Source of the DNA: Scatomonas sp963930955 | GTDB lineage: Bacteria > Bacillota > Clostridia > Lachnospirales > Lachnospiraceae | DNA: 64,000 nucleotides | Assembly: GCA_963930955.1 (NCBI GenBank) | Contig: OZ006967.1 | Coordinates: 310,001-374,000, forward strand | Reading direction: 5' to 3' | Shown here: piece by piece, positions 1-7,480 of the stretch | Layout: every line of letters starts with the position of its first letter | Numbering within the stretch: the first letter of the stretch is position 1 | Program-made: the position numbers and the translations under genes | Notes under the pieces: generated by a model | The model's database searches: none | The model's input: the letters and a program-made list of their open reading frames with translations, nothing else | What the model was told of the DNA's origin: nothing

Positions 1-411
1 CCAATGTATTTTCAGCTCCATAAAGTTCTCGGATAGCCTCCTTATCTTGCCCAATGGCTGCAGCAAGGAATTGTATGCCTTTTCGCCTAAATTCCTGCAA
101 AGTATCTTTCATATCACACGCTGCCTTTTCACCTGAATAATCAGGCATAGCTTTAGGCTGCCCGTCACTGATGCTGATTATTAATTTGGTTCTTTGGGGC
201 GCATTAAGCAATCTATCGGAAATAATGCGCAATGCCATGCCATCCCGATTGTTGCTGCGAGCCTGAATGTTCATAAGAGCATATTTTTCATCTGCATCTT
301 TGCTTTCAAGTTCTGTTCATTTCCATCTGTATATTCAGCATTTTCAAATGCTTCTTTTACAACATGATATACCGTATCATAATCTTCTGGTCTTTCTTGT
401 CTTATAATCAA
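1..411 (-). pseudogene. Chimeric remnant: GNAT N-terminus joined out of frame to a VWA-domain C-terminal fragment
   Basis: On the minus strand, bases about 411-318 read like the N-terminus of a GNAT acetyltransferase (IIRQERPEDYDTVYHVVKEAF, then AENAEYTDGNEQ with small variations). At about 316 the sequence switches to a different protein. Bases 315-1 in another frame read ESKDADEKYALMNIQARSNN, then a VWA-like segment with LIISISDGQPKAMPDYSGE, as in CobT/nitric-oxide-reductase-activator type VWA proteins. The GNAT frame stops at a TGA just past the join. A shared GAACAGAACTTGA-like stretch sits at the junction, suggesting a deletion by short homology. The only plausible GNAT start is a TTG at 411. 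The VWA part runs off the window edge. I infer a non-functional fusion; family calls rest on motif recognition. Confidence 0.6.
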
Positions 412-470
412 AATAGATACCTACATAGTTTTAAGCTTTTTACAATTACAGGAAATGGCAAATCTACTAT

Positions 471-1655
471 CTACCTCTCAATTTTTATGGCTCTGACAAT
501 GATAATATCCGGGATTTCTTTATTAAAATAGCATTCTTCGTAAAATCCGTCTATGACAAATCCGGTATCAAAACACAGATTAAAAATATCCTGTAAAGAA
601 CGATGATAATAACATTGTTTTTGCGGCTGTCCTTCAATCGCAATATCGTAATAGCTGTGCGGCGTCATATATTTTTCTGTAAGCGTTACAAAACAGGGGT
701 GCTGTGTCGCAAATACAAATACTCCGTTATCCTCAAGCAATTTATAAACAGAAGTAAAGAGCGGCTTAATGTCTGTAATATCCATGACCGCCATGTTTGA
801 GACTGCTTTTGTAAATGGCTTATTTCTTTTTAATGCCATCAGACTTGTTTCATTCGTAGCGTCTGCTACACAAAACTCAATGTGATCAGCATACCGTTTT
901 TGGCGCTTTTTTGCCAGTTCCACCATTTTTTCACTATAATCAAAAGCCAAAACAGAGACAGCTTTTTCTGCAAGATATGCAGAATAATTTCCATTCCCAC
1001 AGGCAATATCTAAAATATAATCTGTTGGATCAGGATTTAGAAGCTCTGTTACTTTTGGACGGACAACTTCTCTGTGAAAATCATTTGATTCATCCCCCAT
1101 TGAACAATCCCAAAATTCAGCGTTCTGATTCCAGATTGCTTTACTTTCTTCTTTTGAATATTGTATAATATCCTCTTTCTGCAAAATTACTTTTTCTCCT
1201 TCGCCGCATGGCTCCTGAAATGCGTGATAATGATGTTCCAATATTTCATCTGTTATCACAAACGGCGAATTGGCATTTAAGACCTGATTTCTTTTATATA
1301 GTCTTTTTTGCAAAAGCTCCTTACTGGCTTTCATATAGACAAGTTCCGTTTCAGCGCCTGCTTTTTGAATCAGTTCTTTATAAACATTCCGATTTTCCTT
1401 ACTCCAGAAACTAAAATCAATCACAACATCTTTTCCTTGCTGAATCAGGGACAGCAGCTTTTTTTGAAGCGCAGCTTCCACCTGCTCTGACAATTTTTCA
1501 TATTGTTCTTCCGGATAATCAATTCCTTTTCTCCCATAAAGTTTCCACATTTCTTCGTCAATGGAAAGTCTGATATATCCTTCCTGTTCTTTCTTCTTGG
1601 CGTAAGTAGTCTTTCCAGAACCACATACGCCGCACATCATAATAACTTTGCTCAT
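471..1655 (-). CDS. P-loop kinase / SAM-dependent methyltransferase fusion
   Basis: This 394-residue protein has two domains. Residues 1-160 form an AAA_33/zeta-toxin-like P-loop kinase with Walker A GVCGSGKT at 9-16 and a DFSFW strand near 80. Residues 170-394 form a class I methyltransferase with SAM motif DIACGNGN near 216-223 and an acidic FDYSEKM loop after it. I chose the ATG at 1655 because AAGGAG lies 5 bases upstream; an ATG 30 bases further upstream lacks a site. It follows the deformylase by about 40 bases in the same direction. Members of both families act on nucleotides, sugars or antibiotics, but the substrate cannot be told here. The fusion could phosphorylate and methylate one small molecule, which is inference. 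Confidence 0.75.
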   Translation of the reverse strand: MSKVIMMCGVCGSGKTTYAKKKEQEGYIRLSIDEEMWKLYGRKGIDYPEEQYEKLSEQVEAALQKKLLSLIQQGKDVVIDFSFWSKENRNVYKELIQKAGAETELVYMKASKELLQKRLYKRNQVLNANSPFVITDEILEHHYHAFQEPCGEGEKVILQKEDIIQYSKEESKAIWNQNAEFWDCSMGDESNDFHREVVRPKVTELLNPDPTDYILDIACGNGNYSAYLAEKAVSVLAFDYSEKMVELAKKRQKRYADHIEFCVADATNETSLMALKRNKPFTKAVSNMAVMDITDIKPLFTSVYKLLEDNGVFVFATQHPCFVTLTEKYMTPHSYYDIAIEGQPQKQCYYHRSLQDIFNLCFDTGFVIDGFYEECYFNKEIPDIIIVRAIKIER

Positions 1656-1698
1656 AAAACTCCTTTTCTTTTTCCGAAACGGCATCTGTCAATTTGCA

Positions 1699-2157
1699 CT
1701 ACAAAGCAGAAAGTTCTTCAATCGCTTTGTCTAAAAAAATCATACCGTCCAGATGTTCCAGCTCATGGCAGAAGCATTTTGCCATTTCATCTTCTCCGTC
1801 AATTATCATTTCCTCTCCATATTCATTGAGTGCCTGAATCGTGACCTTTTGTGGACGAATTGTTTTTACAAAACGGTTCGGGAAACTAAGGCATCCTTCA
1901 ACACATTCCTGCACACCGCTTTGGCTTATCATTTGTGGATTTACAAGTTTTAATCGTGTATCGTTAAAATCAATGACAACCAACCGTTTCAAAACGCCAA
2001 CCTGATTTGCTGCCAGTGCAGCTCCATTTTCCGTTTCATGTAATGTATCGAGCATATCATCTAAGAGTTGCCTGATTTTATCATCAACTTTTAGGACAGC
2101 TTTACATTTTTTTCTCAATATAGGGTCGCTGTCATAGCGAAGAAATCTTGTTGCCAC
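1699..2157 (-). CDS. def: Peptide deformylase, accessory copy
   Basis: Removes the N-formyl group from nascent proteins, using a metal ion bound by the HExxH helix and a cysteine. All three family motifs are visible: GAALAANQ at 45-52 (motif 1, normally GxGLAAxQ), EGCLS at 87-91 with the metal-binding Cys, and HELEH at 131-135. At 152 residues it is of normal length. The start is GTG at 2157 behind AGGAGG, and it overlaps the last 26 bases of the XRE gene, which suggests translational coupling. It sits in a mobile region, so it is probably an extra copy beside a chromosomal def. An accessory copy could lower sensitivity to deformylase inhibitors; that is inference. Confidence 0.88.
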   Translation of the reverse strand: MATRFLRYDSDPILRKKCKAVLKVDDKIRQLLDDMLDTLHETENGAALAANQVGVLKRLVVIDFNDTRLKLVNPQMISQSGVQECVEGCLSFPNRFVKTIRPQKVTIQALNEYGEEMIIDGEDEMAKCFCHELEHLDGMIFLDKAIEELSAL

Positions 2158-2395
2158 TTTTTACCTCCTGTCTGCTGCTGTCAGCTCTTGATTTTCTAGG
2201 ACTTACATCAAATAAAAATACCTCCTCAATGGCACACTCAAACACTTTAGAAATATCGTATGCAAGCCAGATAGATGGTTCAAATTTTTCTGTTTCTATG
2301 GCATTTATCGCTTGCCTTGAAGCTCCAACCAGTTCTCCTAATTGCTCTTGCGTCAGCCCTCGCTGTTCCCGCAATTCTTTTATTCTGTTTTTCAT
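2132..2395 (-). CDS. Small XRE-family HTH regulator
   Basis: An 87-residue protein with an HTH_3 domain over residues 1-60 (IKELREQRGLTQEQLGELV, then SRQAINAIETEKFEPS). It belongs to the compact YgzD-like group often encoded next to membrane or accessory genes. The ATG at 2395 has GGAGG just upstream; a longer frame upstream runs through the promoter and is unlikely. Its own promoter lies inside a near-perfect inverted repeat (2410-2462), so autorepression is likely. It is the first gene of a leftward operon with def and the kinase/methyltransferase. The basic tail (SPRKSRADSSRQE) is odd for the family but may be natural. Confidence 0.85.
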   Translation of the reverse strand: MKNRIKELREQRGLTQEQLGELVGASRQAINAIETEKFEPSIWLAYDISKVFECAIEEVFLFDVSPRKSRADSSRQEVKSGNKISSL

Positions 2396-2409
2396 AGTTC
2401 CTCCAAAAG

Positions 2410-2462
2410 TAAGGTTAACATTACAATAATTATATATATTTTTTCTTGTAACGTCAACCTTA
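2410..2462 (-). promoter_or_regulatory. Promoter embedded in an inverted repeat, upstream of the XRE gene
   Basis: Two 17-bp arms, 2410-2426 (TAAGGTTAACATTACAA) and 2446-2462, are complementary at 15 of 17 positions. Read on the minus strand, TTGACG lies in the upstream arm and TATAAT follows after exactly 17 bases, in the spacer. A bound dimer would cover the promoter, so this is a good candidate autoregulatory operator for the XRE protein. The sequence features are direct; the regulator assignment is inferred from proximity. Confidence 0.75.
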
Positions 2463-2543
2463 CACCTATTTTCTGTTACACAAATATTTATAAAAACAGG
2501 AAACGATACCATGTTTCAGATATCGTTTCCCTATATCATACCC

Positions 2544-2921
2544 TTATGAATAAATCATCTCATGCAGAACAATTTCTTCTGCCCGGTTACGGATGTTATT
2601 GCAATGCTGCACCCATTCCATTTGACAGGTACGCTTTAATTCCTCGGTCACACCCTCGGCAGCTTTCATCTGCTCCATGATGGTATCTAACTGTTCCTGT
2701 GCCTGTTCGTTCAGGTCTGCAAGATATGTCCACAATTCTCCGGTCAGTATCAATGTATTCAATCTGACTGGGTGGACTTCTCTTAAATATTCCCTGTGCA
2801 TCCGTCCGTACTTTCCGATGGGACGGTGTTCTTCTGGCAACTTCAAGTTTGGGATATAGTAATCTCCGACAAGAATATAATCAATTCCGTTTTCTCTTAT
2901 TCTTGATTTCAATTCGCTCAT
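2544..2921 (-). CDS. tnpV: TnpV-family transposon protein
   Basis: This 125-residue protein resembles TnpV, a small protein of unknown role carried by Tn4451-like mobilisable transposons of clostridia. Visible family features are the GDYYIPNLKLPEE segment near 20-32, the IGKYGRMHREYL segment near 36-47, LTGELWTYLADLNEQA, and the C-terminal MEWVQHCNNIRNRAEEIV. I placed the start at the ATG at 2921 because GAGGAG lies nine bases upstream; an ATG at 2948 has no site. A second, divergent and frameshifted copy lies at 5187. Its presence supports the view that this part of the window is mobile DNA. No integrase is seen beside it. Confidence 0.8.
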   Translation of the reverse strand: MSELKSRIRENGIDYILVGDYYIPNLKLPEEHRPIGKYGRMHREYLREVHPVRLNTLILTGELWTYLADLNEQAQEQLDTIMEQMKAAEGVTEELKRTCQMEWVQHCNNIRNRAEEIVLHEMIYS

Positions 2922-3260
2922 ATTTCTAATCTCCTCATTCTGGCCCATTTTTTTGCAAGTCTGGCTCTCCAGAAATATTGGTAAATCATTGATAAAATTG
3001 AGAATGAAACATAAGAACTGCCATTTATAGAAGTATTTAAGGCGATTTGAGACTTTTTATTCTGAACAGCAAATCCTGCCGTGGCAGATGAAAAGTATGC
3101 GATGTATCATTATTTTTCTCCTTCTATGCCTTAAAACGACGTATTTTGGCGCTTTATGCGCAGTATCTGCATTCGCTCGACATCCGCTTTCTTTTACAGA
3201 AACCGCATAAAAGGGCGTAAACGAGCAAAATGTGGAAGCCGATAGTAGTCAAATCGTAGT

Positions 3261-3368
3261 CTCCAAGGGGGTGCAAGAATACCGCGCATTTTTCGTATTT
3301 TCTATCGTTATAAGGTAGATTTCCTATTTTTACCCTAGGGGGTGCAAAATCACTCCAAGGGTGGTGCA
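3261..3368. repeat. Three direct repeats of a TTGCACCCCC-type motif
   Basis: On the minus strand the motif TTGCACCCCCTTGGAG occurs at 3261-3276, a variant TTGCACCCCCTAGGG at 3333-3347, and TGCACCACCCTTGGAG at 3353-3368. Short inverted stretches around TATCGTTATAAGG flank them. The stretch 2950-3535 has no convincing gene. The repeats could be protein-binding sites such as iterons or a transposon end; I cannot decide which. Confidence 0.55.
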
Positions 3369-3394
3369 TTTTTAACGATAGGTCCTTATAAAAA

Positions 3395-3425
3395 GAAGCA
3401 CAGGGCAGAAAATGCTCTGTGCTTC
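3395..3425 (-). terminator. Rho-independent terminator after the Cys-rich gene
   Basis: The stem GAAGCACAG pairs with CTGTGCTTC around a short loop. On the minus strand it is followed by CTTTTTATAA. It lies about 110 bases after the stop codon at 3536 and would end the leftward transcript. Confidence 0.7.
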
Positions 3426-3535
3426 ATATTTCACTGTATTCGATTCAGAAGCACCTCGTTCAATATACCATAGGAATGTATGAACTTCCAGATGTTTTCA
3501 TCAGCGTGGCAGAGACATACTGAAATTTGACTTAC

Positions 3536-3883
3536 CTATTTTCTTAAAATCTCATATGGAGCTTCTATTTCATTTGCCAAGGTATGCTCTGTTAATTCTG
3601 ACATCAATTTCAATTTTTTATTAATCAATGGTCGCATACAATTAGGAACATGTTCCTGATGCGCTCTGTGGATTGCTACACATTCCTTACAGTTTCCGTG
3701 ATAACGACAGGCTTTCAGGCAAGGACAGTGATCTTTGTCTTTATACTCCTTACGAAATTCCGCTGCAAATTCTTCTTGCAGTCTCAACCCCTCGACACGG
3801 TTTCCCTTATGAAATTCTACCATTGCATCCAGTTCTTTCTGGTTCCCTTCAATCTTCATGTTATTATAGCGCCTCCATTTCAA
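3536..3883 (-). CDS. Small cysteine/histidine-rich protein of unknown function
   Basis: A protein of up to 115 residues with a compact Cys/His cluster in the middle: DHCPCLKACRYHGNCKECV, followed by IHRAHQEHVPNC. The spacing suggests one or two bound metal ions, probably zinc. Similar small Cys-rich proteins are common in clostridia, sometimes mislabelled as LPS biosynthesis proteins; I know no function. Two starts are possible: ATG 3883, whose GAGGA site belongs to the boundary motif at 3888-3930, or ATG 3859 behind GGAGG. It is the most downstream gene of the short leftward cassette-like group at 3.5-4.9 kb. Confidence 0.65.
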   Translation of the reverse strand: MKWRRYNNMKIEGNQKELDAMVEFHKGNRVEGLRLQEEFAAEFRKEYKDKDHCPCLKACRYHGNCKECVAIHRAHQEHVPNCMRPLINKKLKLMSELTEHTLANEIEAPYEILRK

Positions 3884-3887
3884 CTAT

Positions 3888-3930
3888 TCCTCATTTTCTG
3901 ATAAATTCCTGTTATACAAACTGGAATTTG
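3888..3930 (-). repeat. Cassette-boundary motif, double copy
   Basis: Minus strand: CAAATTCCAGTTTGTA at the right end, then ACAGGAATTTATCAG and a GAGGA ribosome-binding site for the gene at 3883. The first part is identical over 15 bases (CAAATTCCAGTTTGT) to the motif at 4911-4932. The layout resembles the double sites at 12841 and 14286. Confidence 0.6.
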
Positions 3931-3938
3931 CCAGTCAA

Positions 3939-4001
3939 TTACTTATCTTTTTCCAAAGAAGTAAGAATAGCAATCCTCATTACACCAATCGCTTTATTCA
4001 T
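3939..4001 (-). CDS. Twenty-codon reading frame between two boundary motifs (possible cassette remnant)
   Basis: MNKAIGVMRIAILTSLEKDK followed by TAA, bounded by boundary motifs at 4011-4033 and 3888-3930. It reads like the start of a longer protein that lost its body, because the deletion leaves both flanking motifs. AAAGAAG upstream is a weak ribosome-binding site. I cannot assign a family. It may not be expressed. Confidence 0.3.
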   Translation of the reverse strand: MNKAIGVMRIAILTSLEKDK

Positions 4002-4010
4002 ACAATTACA

Positions 4011-4033
4011 CTTCTTTGTAAAATTCTAATTCT
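4011..4033 (-). repeat. Cassette-boundary motif
   Basis: Minus strand AGAATTAGAATTTTACAAAG, closely matching the AAATTAGAATTTG core at 15490-15513. It lies between the stop of the esterase gene and the 20-codon remnant. Confidence 0.5.
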
Positions 4034-4068
4034 TTTCTTTATTTTATTTCCATTAGTCAGATTGAAAG

Positions 4069-4905
4069 TTAGAGATTTTTCATTTTTGTTATGAACTCTT
4101 CATAACTACATTTTCCCATTGTCAAATCCATCATAGCTAAATATTTCATTTCATTCTGAGTATATGGAATATTAATACATGACTCTAATAATTTTTCTTC
4201 GTTTTTCAAAGGTGTTATCACATTCTTTTTGTTTTTGTAGGCATAGTAATAACGAACCCCAAATTTTCTTTGAGAGACAGCATTTAAATGTATGCCATCT
4301 GGATTTGCTGACAACCCCTGGGCAGTTACAAAATATACATGATTATGATCATTGGCATATCGTAATAATTCTTTATTCACCAAGTCATACTCTGTACAAT
4401 TAAAACCAAAGCCTATCTTTCCTAAATAGTCACCAAGTCCTCCAATAATAAACGGTACATCGTCTAAATTAAGTTCATTTTTTAAAGCCTCAAAAATTGT
4501 ATGTAATTTTTCATAATACGTTTTGTAGTTACCATTATAGCTATCATTTTCTCCTTGATGCCACAGAATAGCAATCAAATTACTATTTTGCATTGCAAAT
4601 TTTGCCTGAATAATTGCATTTTTAAATAATATTTTCTCTATAGACCAGTCATCAATGGAACTGCCACCTTCCGCACATGGAATCAAGCCGATTTGTTCTT
4701 CTTTGTTTTCCATGCACCACATTGCAGCAAATGAACCCGCAAGACTTACTCCTGATATAGGACGATCGTAGTTAATTGGTTCTGTCATCATTTGCCATTT
4801 TCCATTTCTTAACATCTGGATTCTCTCATTACAAATCATCGGTACTTCGTTTATGAATCCACGTCCAGCCATGTTGGACTGTCCAATCATTAATACACTT
4901 TTCAT
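4069..4905 (-). CDS. SGNH-type carbohydrate esterase (sialate O-acetylesterase-like)
   Basis: A 278-residue protein of the SASA/SGNH esterase family, which removes acetyl groups from sugars. The catalytic serine sits in GQSNMAGRG at residues 8-16. The block III motif is GQGEN-like (LWHQGENDSY near 113-122). The catalytic His is in DGIHLNAVSQR near 203-213. There is no signal peptide, so it is probably cytoplasmic. The ATG at 4905 has GGAGG nine bases upstream, inside the boundary motif 4911-4932. Family and fold are clear; the true substrate is not. Confidence 0.8.
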   Translation of the reverse strand: MKSVLMIGQSNMAGRGFINEVPMICNERIQMLRNGKWQMMTEPINYDRPISGVSLAGSFAAMWCMENKEEQIGLIPCAEGGSSIDDWSIEKILFKNAIIQAKFAMQNSNLIAILWHQGENDSYNGNYKTYYEKLHTIFEALKNELNLDDVPFIIGGLGDYLGKIGFGFNCTEYDLVNKELLRYANDHNHVYFVTAQGLSANPDGIHLNAVSQRKFGVRYYYAYKNKKNVITPLKNEEKLLESCINIPYTQNEMKYLAMMDLTMGKCSYEEFITKMKNL

Positions 4906-4910
4906 TCAAC

Positions 4911-4932
4911 ACCTCCACAAACTGGAATTTGA
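4911..4932 (-). repeat. Cassette-boundary motif with ribosome-binding site
   Basis: Minus strand TCAAATTCCAGTTTGTGGAG, which includes the GGAGG site of the esterase gene. The 15-base core is identical to that at 3888-3930 and close to those at 12.8-16.1 kb. Confidence 0.65.
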
Positions 4933-5186
4933 AAACCATAAAATTATGAGTGATTATTACTCTCCATAGGTTATCAATAAAATCCTCCAAAAGCCTTGAA
5001 AATAAAGGATTTATCGCAATGTGTTCACCTTATCCCTTTATATGATTTCACACAAGTTTACTCTTTCCCTGACTGCTTATAAGGGCAAATTCAAGGGCAA
5101 GAAAATCTGATAACAAGATATAACAGAGTGTGGCAATAGGAGAACTGTGACATATGTGCGAATATATTATAACGGAGGATTTTTTA

Positions 5187-5566
5187 ATGGACAAGTATAT
5201 TTATGATGAAAGCAACGGTCTTTGGTATGAACTGCAAGGAGATTATTATATCCCTTGCCTTACTTTACCAACCGAAAAAGAACACAAGTCTATCGGCTTA
5301 TGGGGGCAGCGACACAAACGCTATTTACAGGAACATAACAGGACATTTTACACTACGCTGCTTACAAGTGGCAAGTTAAATGAATATCTTGCCGATGTCG
5401 ATAAACAGGCGAAGGAATGCTTTGAAAGGCTTGTGGAACAGATGAAGCAGTCACAAGACATAACAGAACAGTTAAAGTCAGAAAACGCCTTAGAATGGGT
5501 ACAAAAATGAATAGCATACGGGCGTGTGCGATAGAGGTTGTAAATAACGAGATAATCTACGCATAA
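5187..5566 (+). pseudogene. tnpV: TnpV-family gene, truncated by a one-base deletion in an A run
   Basis: From the ATG at 5187 (GGAGG upstream) the frame gives a TnpV-like protein with GDYYIPCLTLP, IGLWGQRHKRYLQEH and LTSGKLNEYLADVDKQA. It ends at the TGA at 5508-5510 after ALEWVQK. Starting at 5507 in the -1 frame, the sequence continues as MNSIRACAIEVVNNEIIYA and stops at 5564-5566, matching the C-terminus of the intact copy at 2544-2921 (NNIRNRAEEIVLHEMIYS). The A run at 5503-5507 has five bases where six would keep the frame. So it is a one-base loss, a sequencing error or, less likely, a slippage site. The truncated product would lack about 20 residues. Confidence 0.75.
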
Positions 5567-5574
5567 CTATTTTG

Positions 5575-5607
5575 GAGGCAGGGCTTTATTTCCTGCCTCT
5601 TTTATTA
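5575..5607 (+). terminator. Rho-independent terminator after tnpV
   Basis: GAGGCAGG pairs with CCTGCCTC (5575-5582 and 5592-5599) around a nine-base loop, followed by TTTTATTAT. It separates tnpV from the PadR promoter that starts five bases later. Confidence 0.85.
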
Positions 5608-5611
5608 TCTA

Positions 5612-5660
5612 TTGACACTATTATAGGGATTTGATATAATAGCAATATTACTAATAGTAA
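5612..5660 (+). promoter_or_regulatory. PadR gene promoter and palindromic operator
   Basis: TTGACA (5612-5617) and TATAAT (5635-5640) are separated by exactly 17 bases, both perfect consensus. The palindrome TTACTAATAGTAA (5648-5660) lies at about +8 to +20 and is a good candidate for PadR autorepression. Binding by this PadR is inferred. Confidence 0.8.
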
Positions 5661-5676
5661 CATATAGGAGAAGCGT

Positions 5677-6216
5677 ATGGATAATATAATACTCGGTCTT
5701 TTACTGTTGAGCAGCAGAACAATTTATCAGTTGCGTGAAAGAATAGATAAAGGGCTTAATATGATGTATAGCAGCAGTATGGGAAGTATACAAGCTGCTA
5801 TAAAGAAATTGCTTAATTGTGGATATATTCAGTATGAAGAAGCTGTTGAAAATGGGAAATATAAAAAAATTTACTCAATAACGGATAGTGGGAAACAGAA
5901 TTTTATTGAGTGGGTATCCACACCAATGGAAATACAGAGTAGCAAAAATCCTGAATTGGCTAAATTATATTTTATGGGTTTTTCAACAAAAGAAAAGCGT
6001 GAGGCAGGATTACAAGAGTATATTTCAAAGTTAAAAGAACAGTATGATGTGTTGAATGCCATTTGTAAGGAAGCAGAAAATGTCAAGGTTCCTGATGAAG
6101 ATAAGGACATTCTCCATTATCAGCTTACCGCAGCTCGATATGGCAAAGATTTTATGAAATTCAATATCGAGTGGTATCAAAAACTTCTTGATGAAATGAG
6201 AGTAAGAAAGATATGA
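5677..6216 (+). CDS. PadR-family transcriptional regulator
   Basis: A 179-residue protein with the PadR winged helix over residues 1-75 (ILGLLLLSSRTIYQLRERI, then SMGSIQAAIKKLLNCGYI and the wing KIYSITDSGKQNF). A C-terminal helical Vir_act_alpha-type dimerisation region follows to about 175. The ATG at 5677 has AGGAG upstream. It overlaps the hydrolase gene by four bases (ATGA), so they are cotranscribed. PadR proteins repress detoxification or efflux genes and respond to small molecules. Here the likely targets are its own operon and the hydrolase. Confidence 0.88.
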   Translation: MDNIILGLLLLSSRTIYQLRERIDKGLNMMYSSSMGSIQAAIKKLLNCGYIQYEEAVENGKYKKIYSITDSGKQNFIEWVSTPMEIQSSKNPELAKLYFMGFSTKEKREAGLQEYISKLKEQYDVLNAICKEAENVKVPDEDKDILHYQLTAARYGKDFMKFNIEWYQKLLDEMRVRKI

Positions 6217-7001
6217 AATCAATAAAGTTAGCTAATTCGCCAATTACATATTTTATCAGTGGAACAGATCGTACTGAATGGATACTTTTTATTCACGCCG
6301 CTTTTGTTAATCACAATATGTTCAAATCACAGTTTGAGTATTTTCATAACAAATATAATATTTTGACTATTGATATTATTGGTCATGGGCAGTCAAGGGA
6401 TACCAAAAAAGGAGATGGCATAGATAAGATGTCAGAATGGATATTCGACATCTTAAAGGTAGAAAATATCGAAAAAGTACACATTGTCGGCGTTTCGTTA
6501 GGAGCAGTACTGGCACAGGATTTTGCTAATCATCATCCAAACTCAGTAAGCTCATTGGCATGCTTTGGAGGATATGACATCAATAATTTTGATATTAAAA
6601 TGCAAAGGAAAAATGGTGCGAAACAGATGGCGATGATGTTGAAAGCCCTCTTTTCGGTCAAGTGGTTTGCAAAAGAAAACAAGAAAATTTCTGCGCATAC
6701 TTTACAGGCGCAAGATGAGTTTTTTGATATGAACATACTTTTTCCAAAAAAGTCATTTATGTTTCTGGCAACGCTCAATAGTATGATAAATAAGTATAAA
6801 ACTGGAAAACGAAATTACCCTTTGTTGATTGGATGTGGAGGCTTTGATATTCCAATGGAATTAGAGGCAGTAAAACAATGGAAAATAAGTGAGCCAAATT
6901 GTAGGGTAGTTATTTTTGAAAATGCAGGTCACTGTGTCAATATGGATGTGCCACGGGAGTTTAATGAAACTATGGAGGATTTTTGGACAAGTGCAGAATA
7001 A
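6213..7001 (+). CDS. Alpha/beta-fold hydrolase
   Basis: A 262-residue soluble hydrolase. Nucleophile elbow GVSLG near residue 94, acid in CGGFDIP near 212, and His in NAGHCVNMD near 238-246 form the usual triad. The oxyanion region is the FIHAAFVNH segment near 27. It starts inside the PadR stop and ends inside the start region of the KTR gene, so the three form one operon. Substrates of this family cannot be read from sequence. The PadR link suggests inducible breakdown of a toxic or foreign ester. Confidence 0.85.
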   Translation: MKSIKLANSPITYFISGTDRTEWILFIHAAFVNHNMFKSQFEYFHNKYNILTIDIIGHGQSRDTKKGDGIDKMSEWIFDILKVENIEKVHIVGVSLGAVLAQDFANHHPNSVSSLACFGGYDINNFDIKMQRKNGAKQMAMMLKALFSVKWFAKENKKISAHTLQAQDEFFDMNILFPKKSFMFLATLNSMINKYKTGKRNYPLLIGCGGFDIPMELEAVKQWKISEPNCRVVIFENAGHCVNMDVPREFNETMEDFWTSAE

Positions 7002-7170
7002 AAAGACTGATTGTAAATTTGTATTATGTCCTGTCTGCGGCAATAAAACCCGAACAATGATACAAGAAAATACTGAGATGAAAAACTTTCCTCTCTACTG
7101 TCCGAAGTGTAAGAAAGAAACAATCATCAATGTTCAGGATATGAAAATCACGCTTGCAGTCAGTAAATGA
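6991..7170 (+). CDS. Cysteine-rich KTR-domain zinc-ribbon protein
   Basis: A 59-residue protein with two knuckles, CPVCGNKTRT near 12-21 and CPKCKKET near 39-46, a typical four-Cys zinc ribbon. The KTR motif follows the first pair, as in the Cys_rich_KTR family common on clostridial conjugative elements. The frame opens upstream, but the GTG at 6991 matches the usual length of the family. GGAGG lies 12 bases before it. It overlaps the hydrolase stop by 11 bases. Function unknown; nucleic-acid binding is plausible. Confidence 0.7.
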   Translation: MQNKKTDCKFVLCPVCGNKTRTMIQENTEMKNFPLYCPKCKKETIINVQDMKITLAVSK

Positions 7171-7179
7171 TTATGTATG

Positions 7180-7214
7180 CCGCCGCTATGGGTAACGCCA
7201 TAACGGCGGTTTTT
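7180..7214. terminator. Bidirectional terminator
   Basis: CCGCCG (7180-7185) pairs with CGGCGG (7204-7209); the inner TATGG and CCATA extend the stem. A TTTTT tract follows on the plus strand. Before IS insertion the interrupted minus-strand gene ended about 10 bases to the right, so it may have served both strands. Confidence 0.8.
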
Positions 7215-7480
7215 CAATGCCTATCGGCTATCTCTGTCAATGTATTAGCGTCGGGTTAAAATAACCATCTAGTGTCAGGCTAAAATAGCCAATCCTAGGC
7301 AAATTAAAAAAGCCATTACATACAGGTCTTCATCCTCTTATACTGATGATAAGCCAATGCATCAGAAAAGGAGGATTTATGCACGAAGATGCTACATGTT
7401 GAATATTACGGCGCGGCGGAGCCGCCAGTCCGGTGTGGCGTGAGCCACCTGTCCGGACTAACGGAGCCACCTGTTGATAG

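Noticed and set aside
3154..3369. A 71-codon minus-strand frame
   Set aside because: It covers the TTGCACCCCC repeats, has no ribosome-binding site and no recognisable domain.
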